A stretch of 64,000 nt of DNA. It comes from Prevotellaceae bacterium UBA3627 (GTDB taxonomy: Bacteria > Bacteroidota > Bacteroidia > Bacteroidales > Bacteroidaceae). Below are positions 1-8,444 of the stretch, piece after piece; the stretch's first letter is position 1; every line of letters starts with the position of its first letter. The stretch lies in the NCBI GenBank assembly GCA_002373375.1, contig DFLE01000024.1, positions 52,435 to 116,434 of the forward strand, given 5' to 3'. A program made the position numbers and the translations under genes. The notes beneath the pieces are model-generated. The model was not told where the DNA came from. It saw only the letters and a list, made by a program, of their open reading frames with translations, and ran no database searches.

Positions 1-1542
1 CTCGGTGACATAGAACGGTGCTATGTCTGCCGGTGATTCCTTGGCTGCCTTATACCATCTCTTGCCGGCGGCAGTCAGTCTGAGCGCACTGCCGTTCTCT
101 ATATCCTTCTTTATGTATCCGTCAACAACTGCTTGCTTTATTACGGCGCTCCATAGGTTGTCGGCCAGTCCCTCACCGCAACCGAAATCCTCATGCTCGT
201 TATGATGATGGGCCTCTATCTCATCTGTAGGACGTCCTTTGATAAAGTCAAGCACATAGTTGGCACGTTGTGCTTCTTTCAATGCTGTAATGGCAGTGAT
301 GAGGGCCTCAAGATATGCCTTGGCCTCTATCTTCTTCTTCGGATGTCGGCAGTTGTCACAGTTGCAGCAGTTGTCTTTGTCATAGTCTTCGCCGAAGTAT
401 CTCAGCAACATCTTACGGCGGCAGATGGATGCCTCGGCGTATGCTGACATCTCTTGCAGCAGATGCTTGTTGACCTCCTGTTCCGTGGACTGCTTGCTGT
501 CTGTCAGTTTCTCCAACTTCTGCAGGTCGCTGCGTGAGTAGTAGGCTATGCATACACCCACGCCTCCATCGCGACCGGCGCGTCCTGTCTCCTGATAGTA
601 TCCTTCCAAAGACTTTGGTATGTCATAGTGTATGACATACCTCACGTCGGGTTTGTCTATTCCCATACCGAACGCTATGGTGGCGCATATCACATCGATA
701 CGCTCTGACAGAAAGGCCTCCTGCGTGTCATTGCGTACAGAAGTCTCCAGTCCGGCATGGTAAGGCGCTGCCTTGATGTCATTGGTGCGTAGCACCTCGG
801 CGAGTTCCTCCACTCTCTTTCTTGACAGACAATATACTATGCCGCTCTGACCTTCATGCTGTTTGATGAACCTCACAATCTGCTTGTCCACGTCATGAGT
901 CTTTGCCCTTACCTCATAGTACAGGTTAGGACGGTCGAACGAACTAAGGAAATCCTTTGCCGCAACGATGCCGAGACTCTTCTTTATGTCCTGACGTACC
1001 TTCTCTGTAGCTGTGGCCGTAAGGGCTATGACAGGGGCTCTGCCTATATTGTCGATGATAGAGCGCAGGCGTCGGTATTCAGGACGGAAGTCATGGCCCC
1101 ATTCTGATATGCAATGGGCTTCGTCTATGGCATAGAAAGATATCTTTATGCTGCGTAAGAAGTTGGAGTACTCCTCCTTGGCAAGTGACTCCGGTGCCAT
1201 GTATAGTAACTTTGTAACACCGTTCCTTACATCTGCCTTGACCTTCTCTATGGCTGCAACGCCCATCGTGGAGTTGAGGCAGTGAGCCACGCCGTCACGC
1301 TCGCTGATGCCGTTGATGGCGTCCACCTGGTTCTTCATCAGTGCGATGAGAGGTGACACCACGATAGCCATGCCGTCCATCATCAGCGATGGCAACTGGT
1401 AACACAAAGACTTACCACCGCCCGTTGGCATAAGCACAAAACAATCATTACCATCAAGCAAATGCTTGATTATCTCCTCCTGCTGACCCTTGAAAGTGTC
1501 GAAGCCGAAGTAATGCTTGAGTTGTGTGGTTAGGGCGTTCAA
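1..1542 (-). CDS. recQ: RecQ-family ATP-dependent DNA helicase (3' end cut by window)
   Basis: This is a 3'-5' superfamily 2 DNA helicase acting in recombination and fork repair. Translating the minus strand gives 514 residues with no stop before the window edge. Visible motifs are the zero motif FGFDTFKGQQ (residues 12-21), Walker A PTGGGKS (39-45), a DEAH box near residue 141, and the QETGRAGRDG motif VI. A cysteine cluster (CRRKM...CCNCDNC, about 371-395) fits the RQC zinc-binding subdomain, and the start of the winged-helix region follows. The C-terminal HRDC part lies outside the window. No ATG is available: an in-frame TAA sits just upstream, so TTG at 1542 is the likely start (ATA is the only alternative). 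The gene follows clpX after about 20 bp and is probably cotranscribed with it. Confidence 0.95.
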   Translation of the reverse strand, partial: MNALTTQLKHYFGFDTFKGQQEEIIKHLLDGNDCFVLMPTGGGKSLCYQLPSLMMDGMAIVVSPLIALMKNQVDAINGISERDGVAHCLNSTMGVAAIEKVKADVRNGVTKLLYMAPESLAKEEYSNFLRSIKISFYAIDEAHCISEWGHDFRPEYRRLRSIIDNIGRAPVIALTATATEKVRQDIKKSLGIVAAKDFLSSFDRPNLYYEVRAKTHDVDKQIVRFIKQHEGQSGIVYCLSRKRVEELAEVLRTNDIKAAPYHAGLETSVRNDTQEAFLSERIDVICATIAFGMGIDKPDVRYVIHYDIPKSLEGYYQETGRAGRDGGVGVCIAYYSRSDLQKLEKLTDSKQSTEQEVNKHLLQEMSAYAEASICRRKMLLRYFGEDYDKDNCCNCDNCRHPKKKIEAKAYLEALITAITALKEAQRANYVLDFIKGRPTDEIEAHHHNEHEDFGCGEGLADNLWSAVIKQAVVDGYIKKDIENGSALRLTAAGKRWYKAAKESPADIAPFYVTE

Positions 1543-1562
1543 ATCCGGTATGTCTTATTAAG

Positions 1563-2837
1563 TCAGAATTTCTTTTCCAGTTGTTCTTTTGCGTACTCTT
1601 TCGTTACTTCAAACTTGTTGATACCCTTTGACGGTGCATTGTACATGGCATCTGTCATTATGGTCTCAACAATTGAGCGCAGACCGCGCGCACCGAGCTT
1701 GTACTCTATCGCCTTGTCAACGATGAAGTCAAGTGCCTCTGTGGTGAACGTCAGTTCTATCTTGTCCATCTTGAAGAGCTTGATGTACTGGCGTACGATG
1801 GAGTTCTTTGGTTCCACCAATATGCGGCGCAGTGCATCTCTGTCAAGAGGGTTAAGGTGTGTCAGTACAGGCAGACGACCTATGATTTCGGGTATCAATC
1901 CGAATGACTTCAGGTCTTGTGGTGCCACGTACTGCATCATGTCGTTCTTGTCAATGCGCTTTACGTTCTGTACACTGTTATATCCTATGGTATGGGCATT
2001 CATGCGCTGTGCTATCTTACGCTCTATGCCGTCAAAGGCACCACCGCAGATAAACAGTATGTTTCTTGTGTTAAGATGTATATACTCCTGGTCAGGGTGC
2101 TTGCGTCCACCCTTTGGCGGTACGTTGACGATAGTGCCCTCAAGCAACTTGAGCAGTCCTTGCTGCACACCCTCTCCGCTTACGTCGCGTGTTATGCTTG
2201 GGTTGTCACTCTTGCGGGCTATCTTGTCAATCTCGTCAATAAACACGATGCCTCTCTCTGCTGCCTTCTGGTTGTAGTCGGCCACCTGCAGCAGGCGTGT
2301 AAGGATGCTCTCCACGTCCTCGCCTACATAGCCGGCCTCGGTGAATACCGTGGCATCGACAATGGTGAAGGGCACGTTGAGCAGACGGGCTATGGTGCGT
2401 GCAAGTAAGGTCTTACCCGTACCGGTGGAGCCTACCATTATGATATTGCTCTTCTCTATCTCTACCCCGTCGTCTTCCTCTTTCTGTGACAAGCGTTTAT
2501 AGTGGTTATATACTGCCACTGACAGATATTTCTTTGCGTCGTCCTGACCTATGATATATTCATCCAGGTAAGCCTTTATCTCCTGCGGTTTAGGTACGTT
2601 ACTCATATTCACGGCCTCCAGGTCCTTTGAACCGGCTGCCATCTCGGCTATCTGGTTAGAGGTGAGGTTTTTCTCCGCCGCCTCCGCTCCTTGTCCGTGA
2701 AACACCGTCTGTGTTATCTGATATGCCTGAGCCGCACATTCATCACAGATATACCCTTGCATACCTGTGATGAGCATGTTCACCTCGTCTTCTCCTCTGC
2801 CGCAGAAGCTGCAGCAATTTTGCTTTCTTTTAACCAT
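1563..2837 (-). CDS. clpX: ATP-dependent Clp protease ATP-binding subunit ClpX
   Basis: AAA+ unfoldase that recognises substrates and feeds them to ClpP. It has 424 residues, the usual length. The N-terminal zinc-binding domain uses Cys9, Cys12, Cys31 and Cys34. The Walker A loop is GSTGTGKT (136-143), with Ser where most ClpX proteins have Pro. Walker B is VFIDEID (198-204), the pore-loop GYVG is near 169-172, and the sensor region RDVSGEGVQQGLLKLLEG is intact. The start MVKRKQ places the zinc finger at the expected distance. The gene lies downstream of clpP with a 141-bp gap that holds GC-rich imperfect palindromes, and upstream of recQ. Confidence 0.98.
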   Translation of the reverse strand: MVKRKQNCCSFCGRGEDEVNMLITGMQGYICDECAAQAYQITQTVFHGQGAEAAEKNLTSNQIAEMAAGSKDLEAVNMSNVPKPQEIKAYLDEYIIGQDDAKKYLSVAVYNHYKRLSQKEEDDGVEIEKSNIIMVGSTGTGKTLLARTIARLLNVPFTIVDATVFTEAGYVGEDVESILTRLLQVADYNQKAAERGIVFIDEIDKIARKSDNPSITRDVSGEGVQQGLLKLLEGTIVNVPPKGGRKHPDQEYIHLNTRNILFICGGAFDGIERKIAQRMNAHTIGYNSVQNVKRIDKNDMMQYVAPQDLKSFGLIPEIIGRLPVLTHLNPLDRDALRRILVEPKNSIVRQYIKLFKMDKIELTFTTEALDFIVDKAIEYKLGARGLRSIVETIMTDAMYNAPSKGINKFEVTKEYAKEQLEKKF

Positions 2838-2978
2838 CTGTTTGGTCGTTTATTCGTTTGGTCGTTTGGGGCAGTCTCCCCTTCCTCGCTTTGAGGATAA
2901 GGGCGGGTCTGTTGGCTGTGTTGCCGTTAGGGACTGTTCACCTTTCCCTCACTGCGAGGGTATGGGTGGGGACTTCCC

Positions 2979-3653
2979 TTATCCCTTCTTTACCAACACC
3001 TGGTCTATCATACCATACTCCTTGGCCTCCTCTGCCGTCATCCAGTAGTTGCGGTCAGAGTCCTGCCATACCTTCTCATACGGTGTGTGTGAGTGGTTGC
3101 TTATTATGGTGTAAAGCTCTTTCTTGAACTTCTGTATCTCCTTTGCCTCTATCTCTATGTCTGAGGCCTGTCCCTGTACTCCGCCAAGAGGCTGGTGTAT
3201 CATAACACGACTGTGGGGCAGGGCCTGGCGCTTGCCTTCCTTGCCGGCCACGAGCAACACCGCACCCATAGAGGCTGCCATACCGGTACAGATAGTAGCT
3301 ACGTCACTTGATATGAACTGCATGGTGTCATATATGCCAAGACCTGCCGTAACGCTGCCACCAGGGCTGTTGATATAGATAGAGATGTCTTTGTCTGGCT
3401 CTGTAGAGTCAAGGTAGAGCAGCTGCGCCTGTATGGTGTTTGACGTGTAGTCGTTTATCTCTGTTCCAAGGAAGATGATACGCTCCATCATAAGTCTTGA
3501 GAAGACGTCCATCTGGGTAACGTTGAGCTGGCGCTCCTCCAGAATATAAGGGTTGAGATACTGGTTTCTTGCTCTCATTACCTCATCAAATGCCAGACCG
3601 CTCATTCCGGTGCGGTCCATGGCAAACTTGCGAAAATCACTTGTAATATTCAT
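2979..3653 (-). CDS. clpP: ATP-dependent Clp protease proteolytic subunit ClpP
   Basis: Serine peptidase of the tetradecameric Clp barrel, partner of ClpX encoded next to it. It has 224 residues. The nucleophile Ser128 sits in GMAASMGAVLL and His153 in SRVMIHQPLGG; the INSPGGS oxyanion strand (95-101) is present. The acidic residue of the triad should lie in the VWQDSDRNYW segment. The N-terminal extension of about 30 residues is typical for Bacteroidetes. It begins 16 bp after the stop of the S41 protease gene, which suggests cotranscription of protease genes. Confidence 0.98.
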   Translation of the reverse strand: MNITSDFRKFAMDRTGMSGLAFDEVMRARNQYLNPYILEERQLNVTQMDVFSRLMMERIIFLGTEINDYTSNTIQAQLLYLDSTEPDKDISIYINSPGGSVTAGLGIYDTMQFISSDVATICTGMAASMGAVLLVAGKEGKRQALPHSRVMIHQPLGGVQGQASDIEIEAKEIQKFKKELYTIISNHSHTPYEKVWQDSDRNYWMTAEEAKEYGMIDQVLVKKG

Positions 3654-3669
3654 TTGTTCTATTCGTTTT

Positions 3670-5259
3670 TTACTTAAATGTTTTCAGGGCTGCCTTCACG
3701 GTGTCGTCATATCTGTTAAGATATTCCACCCAGGCTTGCTCATTCATTATATTATATATTATGCGTGAATTAATATACTGTTCCAACAGACTATGCGACT
3801 TCTTTATCATGAGATTGCGACGCTGTAAGCCGTGTGAGTCGCCATAGGTAGCAAACTGCTCCACTGTGTTCTGTTTTACCAGGTAGTCTGCCAAGGCGTT
3901 CATCTCACGGAAGGAGTTTAGCTTGAGCCTGTTCTCGTCTGTATATACAAAGGCAAACTGCATTATCAAACCTGTTATTGACGCCTCCTTGTAATAGGAT
4001 GTCACGTTTGTGGTGTCCTCAGCCACGAAGATGTCAGGTGTGATGCCACCGCCGCCAAATACTATGCGTCCGCCTACAGTCTTGTACTGCGGTCCCTCAT
4101 GCTTTATGCTGTCCTGGTTGAAATACTCACCGTGCTCATATCTCGTGATAAGGTCCTTCTGGTAGTCATCGCCGCTTCCCATAGAGTAAGGTTTCTGTAT
4201 GCAGCGTCCAGACGGAGTGTAGTAACGTGCCACGGTGAGACGTATTATGGAACCGTCAGGGAAACCTATCTGCTGTTGCACCAGTCCCTTGCCGAAGGAG
4301 CGTCTGCCTACTATCATCGCCCTGTCATTATCTTGCATAGCACCGGCGAATATCTCGCTGGCAGATGCTGATGCCTCATTGATGAGCACCGCTAACGGCA
4401 TCTGCTGGTAGGAACCGCGGCCGTCACTCTTGTAGTCCTGGCGCTGTACCTTGCGTCCCTCTGTATATACTATGAGACGGTTCTTTGGCAGGAACTCATT
4501 GGCCATCTGCACTGCTGCCTCAAGATAGCCACCGGCATTGTCGCGCAGGTCAATAATCAGGTGGTGCATATTGTGTGATGAGAGTGAGGCCAGTGCCACG
4601 AGCATCTCTGCATAGGTGTTCTCGCCGAAGTTCTTTATGCGTATATAGCCAGTATCTTCGTCTATCATATAGCTGGCGGTAACGCTGTGTGTCTTTATCT
4701 CTCCACGTGTTATTTCAAATGTCTGTGGCTTGGTGGAACCGTAACGCAGCACCGTGACCTTTACCTTAGACTTGTCTGGTCCCTTCAATCTGTGTACGGC
4801 CTCCTCATTGGTCACCTCCTTGCCTACGAAAGGTTTACCGTCAACCCCTATTATCTTGTCGCCGGCTATAAGACCTACCTTCTGTGCCGGACCGCCCTCT
4901 ATCACATTCTGCACATGTATGGTGTCCTGTCGGATGACAAACTCTATGCCTATGCCGTAGAAGGAACCCTTCAGGTCATCGGTGGCATCGCGTGCTTCCT
5001 TGGCAGAGATATACACCGAGTGGGGATCAAGCTCTGATAGTATCTGTGGGATGGCTTTCTCCACCAGCGAGTTTATGTCAACCGTATCTACATATTGGTC
5101 ATCAATGATGTGCAGCAGGTTGTTAAGCCTGTTGGAACCCGAATTGACAATGCTCAGCTTGTTACCCGAGAAATGATTGGCATAAAACGTGCCTATAAGA
5201 ATACCTATTATGACACACAATGCCATAATTAGGGGCATATATCTGTTTTTGCTGTTCAC
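3670..5259 (-). CDS. S41-family C-terminal processing peptidase (CtpA/Prc-like)
   Basis: Periplasmic tail-specific protease of 529 residues. An N-terminal membrane anchor or signal spans about residues 9-27. A PDZ domain (about 100-180) includes GGPAQKVGLIAGDKIIGVDG. The catalytic region contains IIDLRDNAGG (235-244), the serine motif SASASE (297-302) and the general-base Lys324 in SFGKG. A C-terminal helical extension (about 400-529) is usual for Bacteroidetes members. It is first in an inferred S41-clpP-clpX-recQ run. A promoter-like element sits about 30 bp upstream of the start. Confidence 0.93.
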   Translation of the reverse strand: MNSKNRYMPLIMALCVIIGILIGTFYANHFSGNKLSIVNSGSNRLNNLLHIIDDQYVDTVDINSLVEKAIPQILSELDPHSVYISAKEARDATDDLKGSFYGIGIEFVIRQDTIHVQNVIEGGPAQKVGLIAGDKIIGVDGKPFVGKEVTNEEAVHRLKGPDKSKVKVTVLRYGSTKPQTFEITRGEIKTHSVTASYMIDEDTGYIRIKNFGENTYAEMLVALASLSSHNMHHLIIDLRDNAGGYLEAAVQMANEFLPKNRLIVYTEGRKVQRQDYKSDGRGSYQQMPLAVLINEASASASEIFAGAMQDNDRAMIVGRRSFGKGLVQQQIGFPDGSIIRLTVARYYTPSGRCIQKPYSMGSGDDYQKDLITRYEHGEYFNQDSIKHEGPQYKTVGGRIVFGGGGITPDIFVAEDTTNVTSYYKEASITGLIMQFAFVYTDENRLKLNSFREMNALADYLVKQNTVEQFATYGDSHGLQRRNLMIKKSHSLLEQYINSRIIYNIMNEQAWVEYLNRYDDTVKAALKTFK

Positions 5260-5288
5260 GCTTATGATTTTTTGTATTGATTATATTA

Positions 5289-5319
5289 CAAAGTTACATT
5301 TTTTTTTCTAAATAACAAT
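5289..5319 (-). promoter_or_regulatory. Bacteroidetes-type promoter for the S41 peptidase gene
   Basis: On the minus strand TAACTTTG (5289-5296) matches the -7 consensus TAnnTTTG. ATTG (5316-5319) lies 19 bp upstream as a near-consensus -33 box. The S41 start codon is about 30 bp downstream. Confidence 0.5.
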
Positions 5320-5515
5320 GTTTTTTGTCCTTAAAAGTGTATGCTAAACAGTTAAAAAACATTTTCAGGTCAATGTGCGTGTACATGGTTGATAGTAAGT
5401 AAGCTGTTTGTGAATCTTAGACAAGCAGGGTATGTTGCAGAGCTGCCATACTCTAAAGGCTTTTATAATGAATGCATGATTGCCATAATAAACAGGTTGC
5501 CTGTGTGCTGACAGA

Positions 5516-6175
5516 TTAGAGAATCTGTAGTGCTGGTACTTCTATTATTCCTCTGCGTAGTATGATTTTCTCCTGTTGCTGCATCTGGTTGAGTGCCACA
5601 GACACCTCAAGACGTGAGATGTTGAGTTCGTCAGCCAGTTGCTGCATGGTGATGTATAGAGTCTTGCGACCGTAGGGGTAGCGGCAGCGGTGCTTGATGA
5701 AGTTGGTGATGCAGTGACTTGGGTCTGTATTGTTTCCTTGCCATGGCAAAGACTCATAGTGCTGTGTCTGCCGGCTTATCGCATTGAGGAAGTTGAGGCG
5801 TACGATGAGATGCTGTGCGAAGAGCGACAGCAACTGCTCCTTGCTGATGGACAGCGTGTCACATGACGTCTGTGCTACATAGGATGACAGGTAGTTGGTG
5901 GTGAGTCCGAAAAGTTTGTCGGGTTCTATCATCAGCGGACTGTCCACACGTTCCACCATGCGGTAGCCGTGGTTGTCAGAACAGGTGTTGATGTCTGTCC
6001 ATCCGTGTGTGGTGAGTACCAGTGACTGTGCCGCGTCATACTCCTTGATATACGTGCTTCCACGTTTGTGGTGACGTATATTGAAGTGTGTGGTTGTGGT
6101 AATGTCTGCCAGTTGGCTCTCAGTCATGCCTGTGAAGAGTGGCAGACGCTTTATGTCATCGGTACTGATGAACAT
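5516..6175 (-). CDS. Crp/Fnr-family transcriptional regulator
   Basis: A 219-residue protein with the overall layout of Crp/Fnr regulators. It has an N-terminal cyclic-nucleotide-binding-like beta-roll (about 1-120), a dimerisation helix (about 120-155) and a C-terminal helix-turn-helix (about 160-205; LYITMQQLADELNISRLEVS reads as the recognition region). The N-terminal half lacks clear cAMP-contacting residues and has no cysteine cluster like Fnr, so the ligand is unknown. It is the last gene of the run DUF4199-GT2-DUF6452-DUF6048-apbE-crp and lies 31 bp after apbE, so it may be cotranscribed with apbE. A 256-bp gap with no clear gene follows. Confidence 0.85.
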   Translation of the reverse strand: MFISTDDIKRLPLFTGMTESQLADITTTTHFNIRHHKRGSTYIKEYDAAQSLVLTTHGWTDINTCSDNHGYRMVERVDSPLMIEPDKLFGLTTNYLSSYVAQTSCDTLSISKEQLLSLFAQHLIVRLNFLNAISRQTQHYESLPWQGNNTDPSHCITNFIKHRCRYPYGRKTLYITMQQLADELNISRLEVSVALNQMQQQEKIILRRGIIEVPALQIL

Positions 6176-6206
6176 GAGACACGAATGTTTTTGCAGCTGA
6201 TTAGTT

Positions 6207-7235
6207 TTAATCCGTTGTGATGTACTTCTTCATCTGTGGGGAGTGCCATACGGAGTAGTCTCCCTTGGCATCGGTGTAGATGAAATATGCCATCATCTCA
6301 GGGTGACGGGCAAGAATCTTTTGGGCCTCCTCCAGTCCGAGCACCATAAACGATGTGGCATAGGCGTCGGCTTGCATACATGTGGGAGCCAATACAGTGG
6401 CTGACAGTATGTTGTGTTGCACTGGTCGTCCGGTATGCGGGTCTATGGTGTGGGCGTATTTCTTGCCGTTACGATAGTAGAAGTTGCGGTAGTTGCCGGA
6501 GGTGGCCATGGCTACGTCGGTGAGCGCCAGTATTGTCTGCAGTTCGTTGTCAATAGACAGCGAGTCGTCGTCAGGACGTGTAACCCCTATCTGCCATTTG
6601 TCTCCTGTGGGGTTCTTTCCGCGGCATACTATCTCGCCGCCTATCTCTACCATGTAGTCTGTTATGCCTTTAGAGGAAAGCATTTCCGCCACCTTGTCCA
6701 CTGCGAAGCCCTTGGCTATGGCGCCGCAGTCGAGCATTACGTGTGGGTCTGCCTTGGTAAGTGTACCTTTTGAGAGTGTAATCTTGTCATATCCCACAAA
6801 GGCACGCAGGCTGTCTATCTGGGTATCAGAAGGCATGGAGCCGTTCTTGAAACCGAAGCCCCATGCGTTGACCAATGGTGCTACGGTGATGTCAAAGGCG
6901 CCGTGGGTGTCGCGGTACACTTTACCTGCCTCTGTGATAACGTCTTCGAGAAGTTTGGTGACGATAACGCCACTGCCGTCGCTGTTGTTTACGGCAGTGA
7001 TAACCGACTGCTCGTTGAATGGTGACAGTGAGGAGTCTATGTCATGAAGCACTTTCTCTATGTCAGCCTTGTGATTGTCGGGGCAGAGGTAGGTGATGTT
7101 ATATGACGTGCCAAAGATAAAGCCGGTGTCCTTCTGCCAGGAGCCTTTGCCGTTACATTTTCCAAACGCCACAATAGCCACGAGGGTAGTGACGATGACG
7201 GGTAGCAGTATGGTGACGAGTGTCTTTCTGTTCAT
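6207..7235 (-). CDS. apbE: FAD:protein FMN transferase (ApbE family)
   Basis: Periplasmic flavin transferase that attaches FMN to Thr in proteins such as Nqr/Rnf subunits. It has 342 residues with an N-terminal membrane segment (about 6-24) that probably works as signal or anchor. Family landmarks are FGTSYNITY near the N-terminus, DCGAIAKGFAVDKVAEML, EIGGEIVCRGKNP, YAHTIDPHTGRPV and the magnesium/FAD-site segment ADAYATSFMVLGLEEA. Its start overlaps the stop of the preceding DUF6048 gene by 4 bp (ATGA), indicating translational coupling. Confidence 0.95.
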   Translation of the reverse strand: MNRKTLVTILLPVIVTTLVAIVAFGKCNGKGSWQKDTGFIFGTSYNITYLCPDNHKADIEKVLHDIDSSLSPFNEQSVITAVNNSDGSGVIVTKLLEDVITEAGKVYRDTHGAFDITVAPLVNAWGFGFKNGSMPSDTQIDSLRAFVGYDKITLSKGTLTKADPHVMLDCGAIAKGFAVDKVAEMLSSKGITDYMVEIGGEIVCRGKNPTGDKWQIGVTRPDDDSLSIDNELQTILALTDVAMATSGNYRNFYYRNGKKYAHTIDPHTGRPVQHNILSATVLAPTCMQADAYATSFMVLGLEEAQKILARHPEMMAYFIYTDAKGDYSVWHSPQMKKYITTD

Positions 7236-7936
7236 AGCGTCTTCTTATTCTTTCTTCCTAACTCAAAGATAATGTTGAATGTTCCTCCCAACTTGTTGCC
7301 GTTCTTGCCGAATCCTGGTATGTACCACAGGGAGTTTGCTCCCATGTCTGACTGCGCCAGTTTCATGCGGTAGCGGAAGCTCCATCCGAGGCGTAGTGGT
7401 CCCCATATATAGGCATCGACGGCAAAGAGCAGTTCCGCCCAGTGAAAGGCACATCTCTCTGTTGTGACGGAGTAGGGGACTGTGCCACCCCAGTAAGGCA
7501 CGTTGATGATGCCCTCTGCTTCTGTCTTGAAAGATGTGAAACCATATCGCGCGCCTACCAGAACACGGTAGATGTCATGCTTGTTCTTAGCCATGTTGAG
7601 GTCGCAGCCCAGACGGAAGTAAGGTGCGTTGACCTTAGCCCCTATCTGTGTCACAATATCGGGCTCATGGTTGGCAGAGCCGAGACCGGCCTCAATGGTA
7701 GGGAAGTAACGGTCGAGTAGGTTGACGCGCAATGCTGCTTCATACTGTCCGTAGTCGCTCACCATGCGCATCACGGTGCCGGCAAGGTCGTATGACACCG
7801 CCACTCCCCTGAAGAGTTGTATGCTGTCGCGCTCGTTTTCCTGTACGCGGTTGCCCTCTGCGGCTGCGCATTGAGGTAGCAGCAGACTAATAGCTGTCAG
7901 CCACACGTATAATGATATTCGTAACGTTGCCGTCAT
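7232..7936 (-). CDS. DUF6048-like outer-surface/periplasmic protein
   Basis: 234 residues with a cleavable-looking signal peptide (about 1-27). The rest is rich in alternating beta-strand segments (GQYEAALRVNLLDRYFPT, FRLGCDLNMAKN, YRVLVGARYGF, LRLGWSFRYRMKL), which suggests a small outer-membrane barrel-like protein. I assign it to DUF6048 from memory of the family and from pairing with a DUF6452 lipoprotein; the function is unknown. The start lies 50 bp inside the upstream DUF6452 gene and the stop overlaps apbE by 4 bp, so the three genes look coupled. Confidence 0.75.
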   Translation of the reverse strand: MTATLRISLYVWLTAISLLLPQCAAAEGNRVQENERDSIQLFRGVAVSYDLAGTVMRMVSDYGQYEAALRVNLLDRYFPTIEAGLGSANHEPDIVTQIGAKVNAPYFRLGCDLNMAKNKHDIYRVLVGARYGFTSFKTEAEGIINVPYWGGTVPYSVTTERCAFHWAELLFAVDAYIWGPLRLGWSFRYRMKLAQSDMGANSLWYIPGFGKNGNKLGGTFNIIFELGRKNKKTL

Positions 7937-8381
7937 TGGTTACCTTCGGATTGTTTATTATAATGTCTTGAATGAAGTTGCTGGTGTGTGTCACGCCGGT
8001 AATGGTGTGGTTGTAGCGTGCGGCGCAGTCAACGGACTCGAGGTATGGCTCGTTGGTCTTGCTGATGTGTATCTGGTCGCTTATCACCATAGAACTGTCT
8101 ATAGACAGTGTGAGGGTGATGTCATCCACGTCGCCGTCATAGCTCATAGGCAGGTCAAGGTATGATGTGTTAGCCTGCTGGTTGATATACACTGTGTCAC
8201 CCTTTGTTATCTTACGGTTGAGTGTGACGCTGACGGGATATACCAAGGTGGCATCCTCGCCGTCGGCTGTCTGTATGACATAGTGGCACAGCACTGTACC
8301 GTTGAGCTTGCAGTCAATGGAAGAGCAGGCGCACAGTAAGGCTATGGCGGACAGGATTATTAAAAATCTGATTTCTTTCAC
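7887..8381 (-). CDS. DUF6452-like lipoprotein
   Basis: 164 residues. An N-terminal signal ends in a lipobox-like LLCACSSIDC (about 16-25), so it is probably a lipoprotein. The segment CSSIDCKLNGTV resembles the conserved N-terminus I associate with DUF6452. The remainder is beta-rich with no catalytic motif. Its 3' end overlaps the DUF6048 gene by 50 bp. The pairing suggests that the two act together at the envelope, but no function is established. Confidence 0.75.
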   Translation of the reverse strand: MKEIRFLIILSAIALLCACSSIDCKLNGTVLCHYVIQTADGEDATLVYPVSVTLNRKITKGDTVYINQQANTSYLDLPMSYDGDVDDITLTLSIDSSMVISDQIHISKTNEPYLESVDCAARYNHTITGVTHTSNFIQDIIINNPKVTNDGNVTNIIIRVADSY

Positions 8382-8403
8382 TCTGTAATATATGAATGTT
8401 ACA

Positions 8404-8442
8404 TCCGCAACCCCTCCCTCTCATGTGAGGGTGGGGTGGGGG
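8404..8442. repeat. GC-rich palindromic repeat, degenerate copy
   Basis: CCCTCCCTCTCATGTGAGGG plus a G-rich flank. It belongs to the same family as the better copies at 10361, 12151 and 16356. It lies in the gap between the GT2 gene and the DUF6452 gene. Confidence 0.55.
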
Positions 8443-8444
8443 CT

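Noticed and set aside
1615..2408. Long plus-strand ORFs (220 and 163 codons) opposite clpX
   Set aside because: They lie antisense to a clear clpX frame and have no recognisable motifs or promoters; shadows of codon bias.
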